64,000 nt of DNA from Planococcus citri (lineage: Eukaryota > Arthropoda > Insecta > Hemiptera > Pseudococcidae), in assembly GCF_950023065.1 (NCBI RefSeq), contig NC_088681.1, positions 46,596,836-46,660,835 of the forward strand. Direction: 5' to 3'. Numbering within the stretch: the first letter of the stretch is position 1; every line of letters starts with the position of its first letter. Positions 12,879 to 24,127 of this stretch are shown in pieces. Under the pieces are notes generated by a model. The model was not told the origin of the DNA. It worked only from the letters and a program-made list of their open reading frames with translations, and searched no databases. The translations under genes were made by a program, and so were the position numbers.

Positions 12879-14740
12879 TTCGAAGCGACTGTTTGTCCTG
12901 CTGCAGACGGGAAGATTTGAATGTTCGATACCATTTGAAGGTGGTTTAGATGATTTGTAATGTGAATAAGCATCGCAATTATCCACATTGTGGACACGAT
13001 GGCAACGTACTTAATTTATAATATGTATCTAATGTGAAATTAATCACAAACTTAGTTTTGTTGTTACGTCAAGTCAAAATGAAAACGAATATGTTGCTTT
13101 TCCACGCGAGTAACGGGGGCGTATTATTTTTCAGATGTCAACGCATCTGGTTGTGATTCAATGTTTTAAAACGATAATCAATTTGAAAAATTTATGCGAA
13201 TATCGATTTTCTTGTTTTCAACCCTGCCTCTTGTTTTCACGTGTTTCTAGACCAAACTAATGGAAATCGATGGGGAAACCCCAAAAATGTTTGGAGAATT
13301 TTTAAAAATCCAAGTTTGGCCAAAAAAATGGAAAAAGTCAATACTTTACTAAATCGACACATGTATAGAAAACTGAAATTGGAGCTGTGCTCTATTTTCG
13401 ATCTCTCGAATTTATTGGCGATGGTTTCGAATCATTCTGGAGTCTCCAGCGGAATTTAAAATTCTACAGCTTTCAAAAAAAACCCTGTAGGTAGGATGAA
13501 AATGAAATATCAACTATAAACTGGGATTTACTATGTATCTTGTGACCCAAATCGATCGATTTAGTCGATGTCGATGTTCGATGTTGTCGAAAGTTTAACT
13601 TAAAAGCTCGTTTTCGATATGACAGATGAAAAATCGCGGAATGGTTTGAAATCATTACCAGTTGGATTCGAGAGGTCGAAAATAGCGTATGAACTAAATT
13701 TCAGCTTCTTCCCTTAGCTAATTCGCGAATGAGGAATTTTTCATTTTTTTCCCAAAAATAATCATTGAAGAAAATTTTAGATTTGGACAGGCACAAAAAG
13801 ATTTTGAAAATAGGTATGTGACTGAATCGATTGAAAATATCGCAAAAATTGTAAATCCCAGTTCATTAAATGCTAAATTTCATTTTTCTCACGGCTTAGA
13901 GTGTTTCTTTTTTCATAAATCGGAGTATTTGAAAATCTGTTGGGGCTCCAGAACGTTTTGAAACCATCAGGAATGAATCCCCTTTGATCTCTCAGAACTT
14001 CTTCAGGTAGATCTTTTTTTGAGAAACTACTCAAAACATGATAACCCCCCCCCCATCCCCATTAATAATCAAGAGCCACTATACTTAGAAATTTTATCAA
14101 ACTGTACACTGTACAGAATATAACATGCTTTACTGATGGCTCAAAAATTGTCAATATTCACTCAGCCATGCTTACTCAATTAATGAAAAAGTTCTTGATT
14201 ACAAATTGGAATAGGTAAATTCCTCAAACCTTTCGCCAACTGTTCATTCTTTTTAAAAAGAAATTAAATCAAATTTCAATTTTAAAAGCTACGATTTCTC
14301 AAAAACACTTCAAAATCGATTTTGAGAGGTTCGGATTGAACTGTATGTCCGTTTTTTTCGAGAAATGTTGAAAAAAATCATCTAGGGTATCGGTAGACTG
14401 GTATATTTGGATTCAGAGTGAAGAGGTGTACTAATGGAAATCGATTCAGTTGCCAGTGAACGCGTTAAATGAGTCGATAGTAAAACCCAACTTAATTTTC
14501 AGCTGCCTAAGTTGATTTTTGCACCCCCTGGAGAAATTCAAAAACTGTGAAACCCTTCAAAAGCATTTTTAAAGACAACTTTCTTGAATTTACCTACTGA
14601 CGATGCAGAAAACTCGCGCCGATTACTGAACAAACCACAGAACACCAATTTTAATGCTGGATTTGTTTTAATAACTTATTTGTCAGAAATTGTTTGCATT
14701 TTTCATTTTTCTTAAAAATAATTATTTTACTGATTAATTT
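12879..14740. other. 5' flank of C and start of D duplication unit
   Basis: 12879-13330 is homologous to 17755-18600 upstream of gene D. 13340-13560 is an inverted relative of 19605-19805, and 13840-13990 is a further relative of that family in the same orientation as 19605-19805. From about 14290 the 3' flank of D begins. No coding exon was recognised. Confidence 0.55.
13340..13560 (-). repeat. Dispersed repeat with ctggagnctccag palindrome
   Basis: The sequence from 'gctctattttcgatctctcgaa' through 'cttgtgacccaaatcgatcgattt' matches the reverse complement of 19605-19805. It includes the short palindromic motif tctggagtctccagc, which recurs elsewhere in the window. The transposon class is unknown. 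Confidence 0.6.
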
Positions 14741-15471
14741 GAGGAGTCGGCCTGCAAAGTGACCTAACTGCAAAAAATTGATTTCGAGATAAATGAGAAA
14801 AACGTGTCCTAGGAAAATGAAGTCACATTTTCGAAATCTGTTTTCGGGAATCGAAAGGGTCAACCCTCACTCACTTAATCACCTTTTCGTTTCTGAAAAA
14901 TATGAACACGGGTTCGCTACAGGGTGCAACAAAAATGAAAAATGCTGCAGTTAGGTCACTTTGCAGGCTGCACATACGTTTTTTTTTTAGTTTTTTAGTG
15001 ATATGTATGCAATTTTCTCCGGTTTTTCATTGCGTATGTTATTTTTTATGAAAGCAAAGATTTATTCATTCATTCAAGATTTTTTTATGTACAGGAAGCT
15101 GGGTAGCTAAAACTGGAGTTGTGGCTTATTCTCAACTTACGATTTTACTATTTCGAATCACTCTGGAGCCTCCAGTGCGATTTTCGATGTCTCCAAAATT
15201 TTTGAATTTCTTCAGAAGGGGTTAAAATTAATTTTGATTTCAACAAACAGTACCGTATGGAACACGTTTTTGGAAAATCGTAAAAATAAGGTCACTTTGC
15301 AGGCCATTCTTTTAATTTTATCATTTTTAAGGGAGGGGGAAGGGGTGTTACGAGTGAAACTGGATGAAGGTGATATACTCCTTTTGTAGGGCATGTCCTA
15401 AACTATCAGATAGCGTTGCTATCTCAAAAATCATTTTTTTGCAGTTAGATCACTTTGCAGGCCGACTCCTC
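14741..15471. mobile_element. TIR element inserted in the D duplication unit
   Basis: A 731-bp element with inverted ends gaggagtcggcctgcaaagt and the complementary ggccgactcctc, flanked by attt on both sides. The gtcactttgcaggc motif also recurs inside, at about 14954 and 15290. It is absent from the matching place in the C unit (about 10770), so it arrived after the C/D duplication. There is no transposase frame. The class is uncertain; the possible 4-bp duplication is weak evidence because the region is AT-rich. Confidence 0.75.
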
Positions 15472-15557
15472 ATTTGATTGCTGTTTTCATGATAAGTAAA
15501 TAATATTTAATAATTTATTGTTTGCACGTACTCGTACATGTGATGAATAGTTACAAA

Positions 15558-17754
15558 TCAGAATTTCTCCGCTTCCATATGTTCACCTGACAGACATCTA
15601 AGAAGCATTTCATGATGTAAAGTCGTGTCACCCTGTTGAGTAGTTGTATTGCATTATGTAAAAAAATTATTTCGATAAGCAGGTTGATTAATCATTTTCA
15701 AACATTTGTACCAACTTTGATGCCATGAATTAGAGAATCGCCAGTATTTAGTTGATACGCGGTCGCAATTTCTTTCAAATCTTCTTCGCTGTGTATGCCT
15801 ATTATTCTGTTAAGCACGCTATCTTGGGTCCCCAAACCTTTCATAGCATGATGAATTCGTCTTGCGTAGTAATCATGTTTATTTTTGGCGAAAAATACTG
15901 TGAAAATTTAGGTATACCTACATACTTAATATTATTTTGGTAATTAGTTTGATTCGAAAAGTCAAAATAATTTTACCCATGTCTTTATAACAATCTCTTT
16001 TATCCTTTTCCATCTTTTTTTGAATCATTTCATCGAGCTCTTTGCCGTCAATTTTCTTAAATTCTACTAAAGTAGCGTTTAGTTGCTGGATTGGTGTTTC
16101 CATTAGGATTCTGTCTAATTCGCAGCGATGGTTTTTCCATTTTTTTCGTTCTAGGAGAGAATAAATTTGTCAAAAAATTGCTCAATTCATCCAATGTGAG
16201 GAAAAATTTTTAAATGGCACCCTCAGATTTGAACGAAACCAAGCTGTATCAAAAGGGCATGTTCTATAACCCATGTAACAAAAATTTTAGATGCTGAATT
16301 CAATTTTATAGATTTTTGACAATTTTTTAAAATTTGAGAAATTCTAAAAAAAGTTTTTTATCGCAATTTTTAATTTTTTTATCACATTTTTTTCAAGATA
16401 CTTAATAAACCTTGCTGATCAATTTTGTTAAAAAAAAAAAAACAATTAAGTTACAGAAAATTTTGAAAATTGCCTAAAAATATCTATAATAGATATTTTT
16501 TAATTTTCTAAACTTCCGAAAATTCTTAAAAAATCCAAAAATGAACCTCAGTCCATGAAGTCTTGGTTAGTGGGAGAGTTTAGGACATCCTCCAATCTAG
16601 CTTTGGTTCGTTCAATTTGAAAATGCCAGTTCAAAAAGTTCTCTCGTAAATATTGCAAGTTTTTGGAATGATGTATGTTGATGGTCAATAAAAGCTTTAT
16701 TAAAAGGACAAATATATTTCTTACCATCGAATAATTTTTGAGCTTCTTGTTTTGCCCAATCCCAATTTATCTTGTCTGGTGGAATGTCCGGCAAACGATT
16801 TCTCTGTCAATAATGAAATATGGTCAGATCGTTGTTACTTTTTTGAACTTCTTGACTGAATATTTACTCACATTCACCATCTCTTTAATGACGTTTTGTA
16901 AGTCTCCTTGCAAGTTGTCCTCCACATGTTTTTGTATTGTTGCCTTGTAAGCTTTAAAATTATTATAAAGGGTTAATGATTTCCTTCAGAGAATGAATAG
17001 GTAGGTATCTGTGTTACAATTGTTTTAAAGTTGCATTTACTTTCATTATAAGAGCTGAAAAATTCTTCCTTTTTTTCCGGAGGTATCGTCAGCAGTATTT
17101 CAACAATGGTTAATTTATCTGCACTAATGGGGTTAAAACAGCCTTTTGAGATCTCTCGATGCAAATGATCTTTGTATATATCCATCGGTTGTTTAAAACA
17201 CTCTTCTAGCAATTCGTTGAACGAAAATTCAGCATCTGTTGCTGCCTCGCAGTAACTGATGATATCCTGTGGAAAGTGCATAGCACGGGTTGGGTAAATA
17301 TTTATAATGAGAATTATGATATGTAAATTGATGGGTTGTGTGTTCAACTTACTTCCTTATATTTTTCTTGGAATAATTTCTGCATTTCCTGTCTTTGCTT
17401 TCTACATCTATGGCAGATCATTCGAACCATCTTATCCGTATCGTTGCAAACTTTTTGGCCAGCTTCTTTGTGAACGACGAAATGTATTGTCTCTATATCT
17501 TTTTCTGCATTGAATTTCGGATAAGGTTTGATTGTGGGAGTTGCCTGAAAATTGTGAATAGTAGAAAGGAATATGGCAAAGTGAGTATGGTATATAAGCT
17601 GGATGGCAAACATGGAAATGAAAAAGAAGTAACTTACCGATATTTTTGCAGAATACAGTATTAAATGTGTCGAAATGTACAACAATATCGCAAAAATCGA
17701 CAGATTCCAATGAAATTGTAAAATTTTTGAAACGTTTGCTGGGTTATGACCCAT
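15558..17754 (-). CDS. Annexin-like gene D, complete
   Basis: Eight exons on the minus strand: 17638-17754, 17353-17544, 17041-17266, 16872-16951, 16725-16803, 15977-16150, 15716-15897 and 15558-15632, giving 374 residues with exon lengths identical to C. Exon 1 differs from C at 2 of 39 residues and the last exon at 3 of 24. It starts MGHNPANVSK, has a hydrophobic segment at about 18-34, then the core ATPTIKPYPKFNAEKD. Repeat 1 has DKMVRMICHRCRKQR, repeat 3 METPIQQLNATLVEFKK and repeat 4 HAMKGLGTQD with the G-x-G-T loop. It should bind membranes by its anchor and possibly by repeat 4. The duplicated unit with its introns and flanks shows that D and C arose from one gene. Confidence 0.88.
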
Positions 17755-18098
17755 TTTGAAGTGACTGTTGTCCTGATGCAGACGGGAAAATTTGAATGTT
17801 CGGTACCATTTGAAAGTGGTTTAGATGATTTTGAATGCGAATAAGCGTTGCAAAAATCCACAATATACATAGATACGATAGTAACATAATTTATGTATCT
17901 AAAGTAAAGTACATCATGATTTTATTTTCGTTGTTACTCGAACGTCAAATAAAAACGCATATGTTGCTTTTCCAAGCGAGCAACAAATCTAGAGTCAATA
18001 AAATTGTGTGCGTACCAATTTTCAAATGTCAAAGCATCTGGTTGCGATTCAATGTTTTAAAACGATAATCAATTTGAAAAATTTATGCGAGTAGGTAT
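17755..18098. other. 5' flank of annexin D
   Basis: Homologous to 12879-13196 upstream of gene C. It is non-coding and probably contains the promoter; no core promoter motif is convincing. Confidence 0.55.
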
Positions 18099-18482
18099 TA
18101 AAGCCCGGAACGATGTCGTTAGTGATGTAGTTATAACAGCTATCGCATCGCTTAAAAGCGATATCCGTTAGTAATCGGTATCGCCAAATAAAACCCGAAC
18201 CTGTTAGTTGGTACAATCACTTTTCATAAAACGATTATTTCAGTATCGTTTATGCATGGGCACAGAAATCCTTATCTGTTGCATGAATACATGAATGGTT
18301 GCGCACGCTTATATGAGCGCGGGGGTGTGTGAGTGTGTGAGTCAGTATTCAAAAGCGTTTGCGATAGCGATACCAAAAGCGATACTAACGACATCGCTTC
18401 AAATAAACCTGTTACTAACAGTATCGTTAACAGTTTTGAAGCGATGTCGTTGTAACAACTAACGACATCGTTCCGGGCTTTA
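18099..18482. mobile_element. hAT-type MITE, family 3
   Basis: A 384-bp element with inverted ends taaagcccggaacgatgtcg, flanked by an 8-bp direct repeat gtaggtat (18091-18098 and 18483-18490). The paralogous position in the C unit (13195-13200) lacks it, so the empty site is present in the same window. The interior is packed with gcgat-type motifs in both orientations and contains no open frame. Confidence 0.88.
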
Positions 18483-18884
18483 GTAGGTATCTATATTTTC
18501 TTCTTTTCAAAGCTCGCTCCTGTTTCATGTGCTTCTAAACCAAACAAAGGGAAATCGATATAGGAAACCTCAAAAACTTTTGGCGAATTTTTAAACATCC
18601 AAAGAGTCGATTTATCATTTTTGTAGTCATGTGGTCTTTTCAATCGATTTAGTCACAAATTTTAAAAATCTGTTTGTGCCTGTCCAAATCGAAAATTTTC
18701 TTCAATGCGAGTGAGATAAAGGAGCTGAATTTTTCTTTATACACTGTTTTCGAATTTTCATGTCCGATTGCTACAATGGTTTCAAACTGTTCTGGAGCCT
18801 ACAACAGATTTTGATACTTTTTCATGTTTTTCAAAAAATCACTAAAGAAAATCTTGGTTTTGAGCCGACATCGAAAGAATAATT

Positions 18885-19598
18885 GAGGGGGCTAGTGTCT
18901 ATTACGACAAGATCCCAAACCATCTTTTTTCAGGAAATGCAAAAAACTGATTCCGACAAAACATATCGCAAAATTCCCGTTTTTTTTGGCTAGTATTGTA
19001 GATCTAGGTATTTAATGAAGGTTCATGAAAAAAAATTTGAAATTCCACCCCCGGGGGGCAAATGGGACCACTTTTAATTTGGAACATGTTGGTTTAGCCA
19101 CCAGCAAATTTTTTCCCCTCATTTTATGGTCTGATGACGTTGAAAATTGGATGTGTAGCCAAGGGGGGGTCAAAAGGAACCATTCCCCCTTCCCATTTCC
19201 AGCGAAAATTTTTTGAAAAAATTTCAATTTCAAAAATTGAATTTTTTTTTTTTTTTTTACGAAAAATGAAACGATTCTCAAAACAATCGGTTATCATCTG
19301 AAAACGTGAAGGGAGGTCACTTTTACACAAGGCAACCTCAATCACTACGAACAGCCTGCCTGAAATTCAACAAAACAAAGCCAAAAATCACGTTTTGCCG
19401 CGAAACTAACATGTTCCATTGGAACATGTCGTATTAGCCACCAGACCCTACTTTTGAAGGCCCGTCTCACACTGAAGAAATTATTTTTTTTTAAATCTGT
19501 TTACACCAGTCGATGCAGCTCGTAATGCTCTATCCAGTGATGTGCCTAACTCATTTTCGTCAAAAATGGATCTTGTCGTAATAGACACTAGCCCCCTC
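18885..19598. mobile_element. TIR element, class uncertain
   Basis: A 714-bp element with about 30-bp inverted ends (gagggggctagtgtctatta...), flanked by aatt on both sides. The interior holds two related copies of a ggaacatgt...agccaccag sequence (near 19080 and 19415) and a poly-T run. No transposase was seen. Confidence 0.75.
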
Positions 19599-19604
19599 AA
19601 TTCG

Positions 19605-19805
19605 TGACTAAATCAACCAAATGGGTCACAAGATCGTAAATTCCAGTTTATAGTTGCTGAATTTCATTTTCATCCTACTTACAGCGTTTCTTCGAAAACT
19701 GGAGAATCTGAATTACCGCTGGAGACTTCAGAATGATCCAAAACCATCGCCAATGAACTCGAGAGATCGAGAATAGGGTAAAACTCTAATTTCAGCTTTC
19801 TAGGT
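19605..19805 (+). repeat. Dispersed repeat, relative of 13340-13560
   Basis: Inverted relative of the repeat at 13340-13560, sharing gtcacaagatcgtaaattcc and the words around gctggagacttcag. The family appears at least three times around the annexin array. Confidence 0.55.
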
Positions 19806-21139
19806 CAGTTTGGTAAAATGACGATTTTTTCCCATTTTTTGTTTTTTGAGCCTTTCAGGATAAGATAGTGAAATCGGCACCATTCTGTAATTTTGACAAA
19901 ACTCACCCAAAATGTTAGTTTCGATGTAAAACCACCCCCAAAAAATTTTGAGCTGACGCCCCCTACCCCAACACGAGAAATATGCCTATACGTGCTCAAA
20001 ATTCTCTTGTTCCGGAAGAGAGGCGGTGGTCCAAAAATTTTGAAACTTTTACAAAAAATAATCATTAGGTAGGTGCGTGTGTGAAATTTTTTTCAAAAAA
20101 TATTTTCGTATTAGGGTTTTTTGGGGGTGAGGTGGGGGAGGGGAGGTGTGAAAATTTCAAAAATTCGTAGAAAAAATGGGGCGGATACCCTCTGCGAATT
20201 TTTTTCAGAACTTTAGTTACATTCTAAAGTATCATATGCATTTTTTGTGGAGCTCAAAAATCGGTGCAACATTCTAAAAGAAATCAAAATCTTGCAAAAA
20301 AAAGTGTTTTTTCGTCATTTTTTTGCCGTCTTGAACACTTGTAAGGACAACATTTTTGGAAAAAAATAAAATTCAAGCAAATTAGATGAAAAGACACAAA
20401 AATGACAATTTTATATTTTTGAGCCTCAAACGTTGGCAAAAACACAAAATAGACCAGTGGTAAATATGAAATTCTGTTTCATGCGCGAGGACTCCGGAAC
20501 AAAATTGGCTATAAACTCCATACAGTGGGTCCGGTGGTGAGGGGTCAATGGGAGGGGGGAATCAGTCCCACCATTTTTCAAAATTTTGTCATCTGGCCGT
20601 TTTTGGGGCCATTTTCATGTAACTTAACCTCGCCAGCGATTGGACAAGTTTTTGAAATTGAAAAATTTTCTTTGCGAGTCTTCAGAGAAAAAGATTCCTA
20701 TAGTTTTCTGCGAGTCATCTGAGCATGATTCGATTCCCTTTTTTTCGAGTCTTGGTTCAATCAAATGAAATTCATAAAAACTTGAGATGAAAACATGCAA
20801 GTTTAGTGTTGTTAACATCTCAGTAGATTCGCAACCTTGATTCTCGGGTTGGGGTGGATGGATCGGCTCAAAAAAAAATTTGAGATGGCTTTAAAATTGG
20901 AGAATGTTCCGATTTCATCATCTTATGTATCATAAAAGGCTCAAAGGCAAAGTTTTAATTTTCTCTCATTTTTGGCTCAAAAAATTTTCAAAATTCGTCT
21001 AAAATTGAAGAAAGAATTTCTGCTTTTGAAATTTAGGTGTGGGTGTATTTTGGGGTTCTGTATACATTTCTTTTTGGCCGGTTCAAACAATTTTTGCTGG
21101 TTGGGATGCTTCCTCTGTAAAGACTGCCAACTCTTTTTA
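19806..21139. other. Gene-free stretch
   Basis: AT-rich with short G and C runs, no coding exon recognised and no clear repeat ends. Open frames here are low in complexity. Confidence 0.4.
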
Positions 21140-21147
21140 CTCACTGT

Positions 21148-21429
21148 CAGTGGCGTAGCCAAGGGGGGGGCGAAGGGGGCCATGGCCCCCCCCCCTTGCG
21201 AGCGAAAATTTGAAAGAAAACATGCAAAAATGGACGTTTTTTCGTTGTTTGGACCCATTTTTTCTAAAAATTTTCGCTCTCGCTTCGCTCGAGCAGTAAT
21301 TTTGCTTTCATTTTCATGAAATCACCACACATCACAATAGATTTCCTGAAAATTACCCCTCATTTCGATTTTTTATGCCTAAAAATCTGGTTTTGCCCCC
21401 TCCTTGAGAAAATCCTGGCTACGCCACTG
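21148..21429 (-). mobile_element. hAT-type MITE, family 1, copy 2
   Basis: A 282-bp element, inverted relative to the copy at 6348-6625, with the same cagtggcgtagcca termini and a perfect 8-bp duplication ctcactgt (21140-21147 and 21430-21437). It has no coding capacity. Confidence 0.9.
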
Positions 21430-22290
21430 CTCACTGTCAGTCATATCCTTCATGACAAAGAACCAAAATTCTTCAAAACTGAAGTTCACAATCTCAAAAT
21501 GTTGAAACTTTGAGCTTAGGGAAGGAGAAGTAAATTTTTGCTAAAAAATATCAAAAATGTTCGTTTAGTCTTGGTTTTTTTTTTGGTTTCAGTCTAATGT
21601 TTTCTCTTGGCTCTAGCCTGGCTTTCACTCAGCTCAAAATTGTGGCATTCAAAAATGTGACCATAAATTTCAAACCAAAATTCTTCGTATAGGCCTACAT
21701 ATCACAAAAAATTCGTTTTTGGATGACTATCGGAAAATCAGCGAATGTTATGCAATGTTAAAGTACCTACTACTTCTCAATGTTGGGAATGGGGTGAAAG
21801 ATATTGAGAAGTTGCTCCCTTAATTTCTGATGATAGGAACTCGGCAGATACTTAAGTAGGTAATTTTGTGAGTTGTTAACAGCATTTTTGTGAAATAATG
21901 CTCGTGTGGATCAAATGGATGTGTAAATGTGTTTAGTAAATGAGTTAACAAGATGATTGAAGAAGCAGAAACTACAGAAGGATATAGAGAAGGTATTAAG
22001 AAAAAGGTTAACATTCTGTAATGGATCATATAAATATAAAAAAAAAACGTCGCTGGTGTTCGACTTCCGGTTGATTCTTGATCGTAGAGCATTTTTACAG
22101 GTGCTACGTCGAGAGGTGTCTGCAAAGCAGTAAATTTCTGTTAAATGCGAACGAATAATAAGAATGAGAGAAAAGACTGGCTCATAAAATAGTCGATTAG
22201 TCGATTCGAAACATTCGTTAATGTGTCGGAAAAATGTCTGCGATTGTGTAGTGTAATGTAATATCGCTAGCGTGTGTGACTACGACTACG

Positions 22291-22442
22291 TCAGTTCGTC
22301 TAGTACCTCGTGCAAAGTGGATCGAAAATTTATCGAGAAGCGGTGAAGAAGAGAGATACGATGAAGATACACGTGAAATAAAACGAGAAACAAGACGCTA
22401 GCTTGGGTGATAGTCGAATCGCGTCGTTGTCGGCGCAGAAAA
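22291..22442 (+). promoter_or_regulatory. Candidate promoter and first (leader) exon
   Basis: This stretch is richer in G and C than its surroundings. It has an initiator-like tcagttcg (22291-22298), a downstream ggatc near +27 to +31 and a strong splice donor aa|gtgagtat after 22442. It has no open frame of note, so it would be a 5' untranslated exon. The target gene is unknown; the nuclease gene at 30 kb is on the same strand. Weak evidence. Confidence 0.3.
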
Positions 22443-23330
22443 GTGAGTATCATCGTTGAGAGGGATGAGGTACATATAAGAGTATACAATCCAGAGTACA
22501 CGAGGAGATAGAAAAAGAGCCAAAAATATGGAGAAGATGAGCGGAAAAAATACTCGTACGTAGCGTACGTAAAAGCAGCTGCCTTATATTTTAAACGTGT
22601 GCTGTGTATATAACAGATGCTATCGACGACGTCAGCAATCCTTCATCTTACGCGAGTATCTCATTTTAAAATTCTTCGGCGTGTAGGTATACGAGTATAT
22701 CGCTCCCTCCGCTGTCTCTGCCAAATTGTCCTTCGGGTGGCACACGCTCTTGGACCCAGCTGCCCTCGGGCTCGTGTCTCCCTTTTCTTAACGCGACTGC
22801 GACAGCTGGTCTTGATTCTTATAGACGGCGAAAGACACCCGGTCTTGGTTTTTTTTTCACCTTTTTGGTTTCGGGTTCTTTTAAACGTGACAGGATGAAA
22901 TAACGTGTTGCTCCTGGTTTTATATACGCGGCTGTCTTCTCTGTATAGTGTACCTACTTCTCTTTCTCCGCGCTCGCCTTCGTCTTCGTCTTCTTCTTCT
23001 CCTCTCTTTTTTTTCGGCGATATTTCTTCCGTTTGTACAATGTGTTTAATTGAATCATTGACGAGGTTCGAACACGTGCCTCGACGCAATCGGGTGTTAC
23101 GAAAGTAATGCCAGTGATTCAATGAGGTTTTATTTCCAAGCAGGGTGCAATGTGTGTGTCGTTGTTCAAACAAAATATACGTGATTTTTAATGTCGACCG
23201 GTCTTTTTCGAGAATTTATTGAGTTTGATCGAGTCAGCCGTGATGCAAAAGGGAAGGGGAGGTGGATTTTTTAGGATTGCGAAATTTAAAGTGATTTGAT
23301 TGGACTCATTTTCGATCTAAAAAGTAGTGG
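22443..23330. other. GC-richer non-coding stretch
   Basis: Composition continues from the candidate promoter, with ct-rich blocks (ctcgtcttcttcttct near 22990). Antisense open frames reflect that bias and look like low-complexity Arg/Glu sequence. No exon is supported. Confidence 0.4.
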
Positions 23331-23331
23331 T

Positions 23332-24127
23332 AGGGTCATTCCACGTCAATTAAACCAAGAAGTGGTAGGGGGTTCGGCGATTTTTTCGAAATTTTTCCTG
23401 TGGAAAGACCTTTCAAAGGGATGACCAATGGCGCAAATCGCAGCCTTCTAGCCCATTTTTAAAGGCAGCTAGGGGGGTGTCAAAGTTTTCAGTCAACCTA
23501 AAATATCATCCATTTCAGCTGCAGCGGATTACTCGATAACCGCGATACCTACCAAAATGGAGCATTTTCCCATAGTTAAGGGGTTTGAAAGGTTTTTTAG
23601 TGATATCATAAAAATCAGTGTTGCCACTTTTTTTCTACAAAAAATTAACTCAAAAAGTTAGAAACGTAGTTTTCATATCGTTCCGACTCTCAAAGATTTT
23701 GAAAAAAATATATTATGCACAACTTTTCATGCTGAACAACATAGGTATTAAAAATTGGGATGGTACCATGTTGCAAAGTTGATTTTGAAAAATTTATAGT
23801 TTGCAAAAAAATCGCGATTTTTTTATTTAAAACTTGAAAAAAAGTTTTGATAAGTGGAGTTGACCCATTTGACCCCTATTTTTACGTATCAGTTGAAAAA
23901 GTTGAAAACCCCCTTTCACTCGATGAAATAAACTCCTCACAAAAAAAAAATCAAAATTCGAAAAGATTAAAAAAATGAACGAATTTTTATTTTTTTGTTG
24001 TGAGTGTAATTTTTATCAACTTTTTCATGAAATACGTCGGAAAGAGGTCAAAATAAGACAACTTAATAAATTTAAACTTTTTTTGATGTTTGAAATTGAA
24101 AATTGAATTTTTTCGAATTTTGATTTT
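23332..24127 (+). repeat. 800-bp dispersed repeat, copy 1
   Basis: Starts at ggtcattccacgtcaatt and continues through ggaaagacctttcaaagggatg to tttgatgtttgaaattgaaaat. A second copy in direct orientation is at 50711-51530. No coding capacity. It is probably part of a larger non-autonomous element. Confidence 0.8.

Noticed and set aside
12879..12986. N-terminal extension of annexin C starting MDNCDAYS
   Set aside because: The homologous stretch upstream of D is shifted by one base, so the extension is not conserved; MGHN is the shared start.
22661..23173. 170-codon antisense open frame with Glu/Lys/Arg blocks
   Set aside because: Coded by ct-rich low-complexity DNA, with no recognisable family and no supporting gene structure.
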